DNA of 64,000 nucleotides from positions 868,001-932,000 of the forward strand of contig NZ_FSRC01000002.1 in assembly GCF_900129785.1 (NCBI RefSeq). The letters run 5' to 3'. Shown one piece after another: positions 60,278-64,000 of the stretch. The first letter of the stretch is position 1, and each line of letters opens with the position of its first letter. The notes below the pieces were generated by a model. That model was given only the letters and a program-made list of their open reading frames with translations. It searched no databases and was not told where the DNA came from. A program made the position numbers and the translations under genes. The DNA is from Algoriphagus halophilus. Its GTDB lineage: Bacteria; Bacteroidota; Bacteroidia; Cytophagales; Cyclobacteriaceae.

Positions 60278-60886
60278 ATGATCAAAAATTTACTGCTTTT
60301 AGCCTTTGTGTTTTCCTTTCTTTCTGTTTCAGCCTTGGGGCAAGAATATATCCAATCAATTTCAGAATTTCAGGAAGCGCTTAATGCAGAATTTAAAAAT
60401 CCGGATGAATCACCTCTTTCTTCCAAGGAAAGAAAGGAGTTTAAAGGACTTCCTTTTTATCCTGTTGATGAACACTTTAGAGTTATTGCAAAATTTGATA
60501 AACTTCCGCCAAGAAGTCTATTTCAAATGAAAACAACCGCAAATTCTATCAAAGATTATGATGTGTATGGAGTATTGATCTTTTCATTGGAAGGGAAGGA
60601 ATATCGCTTAAATGTTTATCAAAGCCATGTCTTAAGGACCCAGGAAAAGTATGAGGACTACCTTTTTCTACCCTTTACAGATTTGACGAATGGAACTGAA
60701 ACCTATGGTGGAGGCAGATATATGGATTTGAAAATTCCTTCTGGCGATACCATGGAATTGGATTTCAATAAAGCCTATAATCCATTTTGTGCCTATTCCG
60801 ATGGGTATGCCTGTCCCATTCCTCCAAGAGAAAATGACTTGCAATTGGCAGTTCGTGCTGGAGTCATGTATTCTCCCAAAAAATAA
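60278..60886 (+). CDS. DUF1684 secreted protein
   Basis: A 202-residue secreted protein, with signal peptide MIKNLLLLAFVFSFLSVSAL then GQE. I start at ATG 60278 because it places the signal peptide at the N-terminus; an in-frame upstream start at 60203 would overlap the divergent gene. DUF1684 markers: RLNVYQSHVL, LFLPFTDLTNGTETYGGGRY and DFNKAYNPFCAYSDGYACPI, plus a late ENDL. Function unknown; the conserved Asn-Pro-Cys/Cys cluster suggests a metal or redox site. Convergent with the small membrane gene after 2 bases. Confidence 0.85.
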   Translation: MIKNLLLLAFVFSFLSVSALGQEYIQSISEFQEALNAEFKNPDESPLSSKERKEFKGLPFYPVDEHFRVIAKFDKLPPRSLFQMKTTANSIKDYDVYGVLIFSLEGKEYRLNVYQSHVLRTQEKYEDYLFLPFTDLTNGTETYGGGRYMDLKIPSGDTMELDFNKAYNPFCAYSDGYACPIPPRENDLQLAVRAGVMYSPKK

Positions 60887-60888
60887 AC

Positions 60889-61128
60889 TCATTTTCGAAA
60901 AGACTTAGCCTTAGCTCGATACACCCAGAGATAAGAGAAAAACCCCAGGATTACCTGAATGAAGATAAAATAAAACCATGTGGAAGGTTGGGATAGTGGT
61001 TCAGAATTGATTGTACCGTTATAATATAGTTTCGATACGGTCAAGGCAGCAATACAAGCAGGAAGTACAATAACCAACCAGAATTTAAAGAAGGATTGGT
61101 AGATAAATGGAGGCTTTTTAGAATTCAT
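60889..61128 (-). CDS. Small two-helix membrane protein (sister of the next gene)
   Basis: A 79-residue protein with two membrane helices (FWLVIVLPACIAALTV and WFYFIFIQVILGFFSYLWVY). Its layout (F..FxxFWxxIxLPA near the N-terminus, two helices, short basic tail) repeats that of the 83-residue gene just upstream, so they are likely paralogues. I recognise no named family. It overlaps that gene by 11 bases, implying coupled translation. It is the last gene of the five-gene minus-strand operon. Confidence 0.68.
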   Translation of the reverse strand: MNSKKPPFIYQSFFKFWLVIVLPACIAALTVSKLYYNGTINSEPLSQPSTWFYFIFIQVILGFFSYLWVYRAKAKSFRK

Positions 61129-61369
61129 TTTTCTTGTTTTGTCCTAGGTTGGGTTTATAAATGAAGTAATAATTCCCAATGGACCATACTATTAGCAATG
61201 CGAAAAAAATGAGGTAAAAATCCGAATCTTTTAGAAAATCAGAGGAAAATGTTCGGTGTTTAATCGAATAATATCCAAAGGTCCAAAATATGGCTCCAGG
61301 CAAAGTTATTTTACTCCAAAATTTAATATGAGGAGTAAATGAACGTTGGAATCTGGTTTTTCTTTCCAT
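61118..61369 (-). CDS. Small two-helix membrane protein (sister of the previous gene)
   Basis: An 83-residue protein with two membrane helices (FWSKITLPGAIFWTFGYYSI and FYLIFFALLIVWSIGNYYFI) and charged ends. The ATG at 61367-61369 shares its first base with the TGA stop of the upstream lipoprotein gene (TGATG), a stop-start overlap typical of coupled translation. No family recognised; possibly an accessory or immunity-like membrane partner of the serine hydrolase, which is only a guess. Confidence 0.68.
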   Translation of the reverse strand: MERKTRFQRSFTPHIKFWSKITLPGAIFWTFGYYSIKHRTFSSDFLKDSDFYLIFFALLIVWSIGNYYFIYKPNLGQNKKNEF

Positions 61370-62601
61370 CAATAATCAAACTTAAATTCACTCAAGTCTG
61401 GCTGAATTAATTTCTTTCTATCCAACTCCTTTTGGTACAGGTATTCCCCCAGCTCGGCAAAAAATGGTTTTCCAATCTCCTCATATTCATAGATGTTGTC
61501 ATTGAGAGTTTCATTTTCATTGGAATAAACGATGGCTGAAACGAAAAACTCTACTCCTTTTTCCAGGTCCAAAAAGTAACTTCCGTCTATCATGTAGCCA
61601 TAAGACCAACCTGTTTTATTGAAAATTCTAAAGTTTTTTGGAATAGGATTTTCTGAATTTCCGAATTTGAAAAACTTAGAATATCCGTCGTAAAATTCGG
61701 ATGAATCATACTTCGGAATGTCACTTTCTCCAGGAAACATACTCATATATTTCAACGCAAATTTTCTATTTCCCTCAGAAATATGAAAACGTTCACTTTC
61801 TAGAAATGCATTGGGAAAAACAATTCTTTGGACTACTCCATGTAGATCAGAAAGAGCAAATTTATTTTTGTAGGTAAAGTCCATGGGCTCATTGATCAAG
61901 GAATCTCCTACCATATGTGCCTTTCCCAACAAGGGTTTTGGATCCACGGAATAGATTTTTTCTGTATGTCTTTCAGGAATTTCCAAAAGTGTATTTCCTG
62001 ACTTATCCACAAAGCGAATAGGATTAAAATACCGATTTTCTTCGGCCGAAATTGGAAATGAAAGTCGTTGGCTAATGACAGTTTTCCACAGGCCTTTCTC
62101 TTTCAGTTTTTCATTGATATATTCTTGTCCTAGAAGTTCATAGAGCCGATTATTGGCATCGTTATCAGAAACCAAAAGTATTTTTTTGATGTAATGAGCA
62201 ATACTTGGAAGAGAGTCATTAGAAGAATTATCCACATAGGCTGGAATTTGGGATGGACGAACCGAATCGACCAAGAAAATCGTTTCTTTATCCAAGTTAT
62301 CCACAGCGTTTTCCTCCAGCCATTCCAAAGCAAGCAAGGCGATCGGAAGTTTTACCGTTGAGGCTGGATAAAAATACCGATCATCATCTAGGTTGAAACT
62401 ATAATTGGTAAACATGGGAATGCCATGTTCATTTCTGTCAATTTGGGTAAAGAGTATTTGTACTTGATATTGTTCTTTGTTTTCCAATACTTTTTGAAGA
62501 ACAGGGTAGTTGCTTACATCACCTTCGAATGGATTTTCAGGTTCTGAAGTGCAAGAAGAAAAACAGTAAATCGAGAGAATAATGAAAACAAACTTTTTCA
62601 T
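61369..62601 (-). CDS. Class A beta-lactamase-like serine hydrolase lipoprotein
   Basis: A 410-residue lipoprotein (SPII site before Cys17, CFSSC-TSE). The full class A motif set is present: Ser81-TVK84 in PASTVKLPI, Ser145-Asp-Asn147 in VSDNDANN, and NKTGWSYGY near 330. The protein is over 100 residues longer than a true class A enzyme and has inserts, so it belongs to the beta-lactamase2/hydrolase group; a lactam-degrading role is not shown. The Glu166-type motif is not obvious to me. It follows the AONS-like gene after 9 bases and overlaps the small membrane gene. Confidence 0.87.
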   Translation of the reverse strand: MKKFVFIILSIYCFSSCTSEPENPFEGDVSNYPVLQKVLENKEQYQVQILFTQIDRNEHGIPMFTNYSFNLDDDRYFYPASTVKLPIALLALEWLEENAVDNLDKETIFLVDSVRPSQIPAYVDNSSNDSLPSIAHYIKKILLVSDNDANNRLYELLGQEYINEKLKEKGLWKTVISQRLSFPISAEENRYFNPIRFVDKSGNTLLEIPERHTEKIYSVDPKPLLGKAHMVGDSLINEPMDFTYKNKFALSDLHGVVQRIVFPNAFLESERFHISEGNRKFALKYMSMFPGESDIPKYDSSEFYDGYSKFFKFGNSENPIPKNFRIFNKTGWSYGYMIDGSYFLDLEKGVEFFVSAIVYSNENETLNDNIYEYEEIGKPFFAELGEYLYQKELDRKKLIQPDLSEFKFDY

Positions 62602-62610
62602 AAATAAGAC

Positions 62611-63681
62611 TTATATGCTATTTGATATTTCTTTAAGATGAAACCAAAGCGTATCAATATCGCGCGCTGTATGAAATGCAGATAAAATAATTCTATTGAC
62701 GGTTTGGTCATCGGAGGTAGGATAAGGAAAAGAAGAGGTGATGTAATTTTTCTGTTCCAGTTTTTCAGCCCAACTCCCAGGTTGATAGGTAAAAGTTGGA
62801 TAATTGCTTAAGCCATAAACATGCTCAGGCATCTCATTTTTTTGTCCAAAATATTTGATCAGCTGGAATAAGCGACTTCTTCTGTCTTTATAAATCTCTT
62901 GTGATTTCAAAAACGCATGAAGGTATGCTGGAGGACAAGGAGAGGCACCTCCATAGATTTGAAGTTGTTTTATTTCATCAATCATTTGTTGATTGGAAAG
63001 TATTATGCCAGCTGGCAGCCCCAGCGCTTTTCCAAGAGATCCTGTAACCATCAAATGGATGGGTAAATCCTTCCATTGAGAATAGGTGCCAAACACTTCG
63101 TATCCCAAAACTCCAAATGCATGGCTATCATCCAAGAGTAAGGTTACTTCGTTGGATTGAGCAAGAACCTCTAACCAGCTGTAATCATGAATTTCAGGGA
63201 TCATGGGATTAACAGCATTGCCTAAAATCAGTATTCTTTGATCTTTTAGGGATTTTGATTTTTCAATACAGGAATCTTTCCAATCCTGAAAACTTTGTTT
63301 GGGGCTTGGTTTTAGATTAATGGGTAGAATCGCAGGGTGTGTATCTGGAGCAACCCATATTTGCTGAGCTTTTGGCTTCAGATATTGTAAGGCCGCCATC
63401 CCAGATAGGTAACCGCTACTCATGACAATAGCTGCTGCTGCACCTGCTTCTTTAGCAAAAAAGTCTTCAAATTCTTCAAAAATTTGAAGCCGTATGTTGT
63501 TTATCCGGCTTAGACCATGGTTTAATCCATATTGGTCCATGCCGATAATTAGATTTTCTCGAAACTCAGGAACAAGATCAATTCCCAAATAGGAGGTTCC
63601 ACTGAAATAATAGAGCACTTGGTCTTGGTAAATGATTTTCCTGTTTATCTTATTTTGTAGATAAAAAGTCTTCAATCTCAA
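62611..63681 (-). CDS. AONS-like PLP-dependent aminotransferase/acyltransferase
   Basis: A 356-residue fold-type I PLP enzyme of the alpha-oxoamine synthase group (8-amino-7-oxononanoate synthase/KBL-like). Markers: YYFSGTSYLGI (about 26-36), DDSHAFGVLGYEVFG and the PLP Lys in VTGSLGKALGLPAG. The start is uncertain: I use TTG at 63681 because it lies 5 bases after the previous stop and avoids overlap; a longer frame starts within the VOC gene. Other biotin genes are not visible, so a biotin role is not proven. Alternatives are 2-amino-3-ketobutyrate ligase-like enzymes. Confidence 0.83.
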   Translation of the reverse strand: MRLKTFYLQNKINRKIIYQDQVLYYFSGTSYLGIDLVPEFRENLIIGMDQYGLNHGLSRINNIRLQIFEEFEDFFAKEAGAAAAIVMSSGYLSGMAALQYLKPKAQQIWVAPDTHPAILPINLKPSPKQSFQDWKDSCIEKSKSLKDQRILILGNAVNPMIPEIHDYSWLEVLAQSNEVTLLLDDSHAFGVLGYEVFGTYSQWKDLPIHLMVTGSLGKALGLPAGIILSNQQMIDEIKQLQIYGGASPCPPAYLHAFLKSQEIYKDRRSRLFQLIKYFGQKNEMPEHVYGLSNYPTFTYQPGSWAEKLEQKNYITSSFPYPTSDDQTVNRIILSAFHTARDIDTLWFHLKEISNSI

Positions 63682-63686
63682 ATAAT

Positions 63687-64000
63687 TTATTTCGCGAAAA
63701 TTTGAGTTTCGTCTTGAAAGGATTTGAATTCCAATGCATTGCCACAAGGATCAAGGAAAAACATGGTAGCTTGTTCCCCTACTTCACCCTTAAATCGGAT
63801 ATAGGGTTCGATCACAAATTCAATTCCATGGTCCTTCAATTTATCTGCCAAAGCATGCCATTCATCCCAAGGTAAAATCGCTCCAAAATGGCGAACAGGC
63901 ACATTTTTTCCATCTACTGCATTGGTTTTGGCAAGTGCTAGCTCTTCTGGTTTGATATGTGCAGAAAGTTGGTGACCGAAAAAATTGAAATCGATCCATT
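63687..64000 (-). CDS. VOC (glyoxalase/bleomycin-resistance-like) family protein, 5' end cut by window
   Basis: The visible C-terminal 104 codons read [14 protein letters not shown] onward, ending at TAA 63687-63689. [18 protein letters not shown], then [19 protein letters not shown], is the second beta-alpha-beta-beta-beta VOC module. The terminal Glu in the ALEFK strand is the usual metal-ligand position. The 5' end lies beyond 64000. Substrate unknown. It leads the five-gene operon, 5 bases before the AONS-like gene. Confidence 0.82.
   Translation of the reverse strand, partial: WIDFNFFGHQLSAHIKPEELALAKTNAVDGKNVPVRHFGAILPWDEWHALADKLKDHGIEFVIEPYIRFKGEVGEQATMFFLDPCGNALEFKSFQDETQIFAK

Noticed and set aside
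1..64000. CRISPR array, insertion sequence, prophage, tRNA or rRNA
   Set aside because: Reading through all intergenic gaps I saw no regularly spaced repeats, transposase, integrase or cloverleaf-like sequence; a dedicated search could still find a divergent one.

Overview
This A+T-rich window looks like chromosomal DNA from a member of the Bacteroidota, most likely the order Cytophagales (Cyclobacteriaceae or Algoriphagus-like; this is inference). The grounds are many SPII lipoproteins and secreted proteins with C-terminal beta domains, a TonB-dependent receptor with a carboxypeptidase-regulatory-like N-terminus, DUF5916 and DUF4382 proteins, a MurF-alanine racemase fusion, the Bacteroidota form of the YbeY motif, promoter boxes of the TAnnTTTG type, and almost no Shine-Dalgarno sequences. 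I see no insertion sequence, prophage, CRISPR array, tRNA or rRNA.

Region 1 (1-8128) is housekeeping: a partial DinB/YfiT-like gene and comF on the minus strand, then a compact plus-strand run of a CxxC carboxymuconolactone-decarboxylase-like protein, a small unknown, exonuclease III, an RsbW-like ATPase, ybeY, mnmG, a methyltransferase and an Ig-like lipoprotein. Two parS-like ParB sites lie between ybeY and mnmG. Region 2 (8129-8603) is a gene-free stretch with at least nine near-consensus DnaA boxes and an AT-rich tract. I read it as the likely replication origin, which fits the parS sites 5 kb away. Region 3 (8604-16666) is fatty-acid degradation: acyl-CoA synthetase, then a MarR regulator with twin palindromic operators leading an operon of hydroxyacyl-CoA dehydrogenase/enoyl-CoA hydratase, thiolase and acyl-CoA dehydrogenase, closed by a terminator.

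Region 4 (16734-25216) holds two lipoproteins that join sugar-dehydrogenase-like propellers to cytochrome c, flanking a beta-lactamase-fold hydrolase and a membrane-anchored alpha/beta hydrolase. Region 5 (25230-36000) carries a giant AsmA-like protein, dGTPase, a tandem DUF4382 lipoprotein pair, ribD with free-methionine-sulfoxide reductase, and dxs with an alpha/beta hydrolase. Region 6 (36036-45060) has scpA, a UPF0104 membrane protein, murF-alr, then an ion-transport block: voltage-gated K+ channel with a zinc ribbon, KtrA/TrkA, KtrB/TrkH and a CLC protein with fluoride-exporter (CLC-F) signatures.

Region 7 (45189-64000) is mixed. It has a TIGR01777 epimerase, a three-member cluster of tiny PLDc_N membrane proteins (one interrupted by a stop codon), an M14 peptidase, an amidohydrolase, a TonB receptor under a TPP riboswitch with a readable promoter, a fumarylacetoacetase-like hydrolase, TfoX, YjbQ, DUF5916, a CrtO-like membrane protein, a ChbG/YdjC deacetylase, DUF1684, and a five-gene minus-strand operon (VOC protein, AONS-like aminotransferase, class A beta-lactamase-like lipoprotein, two small sister membrane proteins).

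The most noteworthy items are the oriC/parS pair, the promoter-riboswitch-receptor unit, the CLC-F signature, the MarR twin operator, the broken PLDc_N gene and the two cytochrome-fused dehydrogenases. I did not find a clearly new defence or biosynthetic system.
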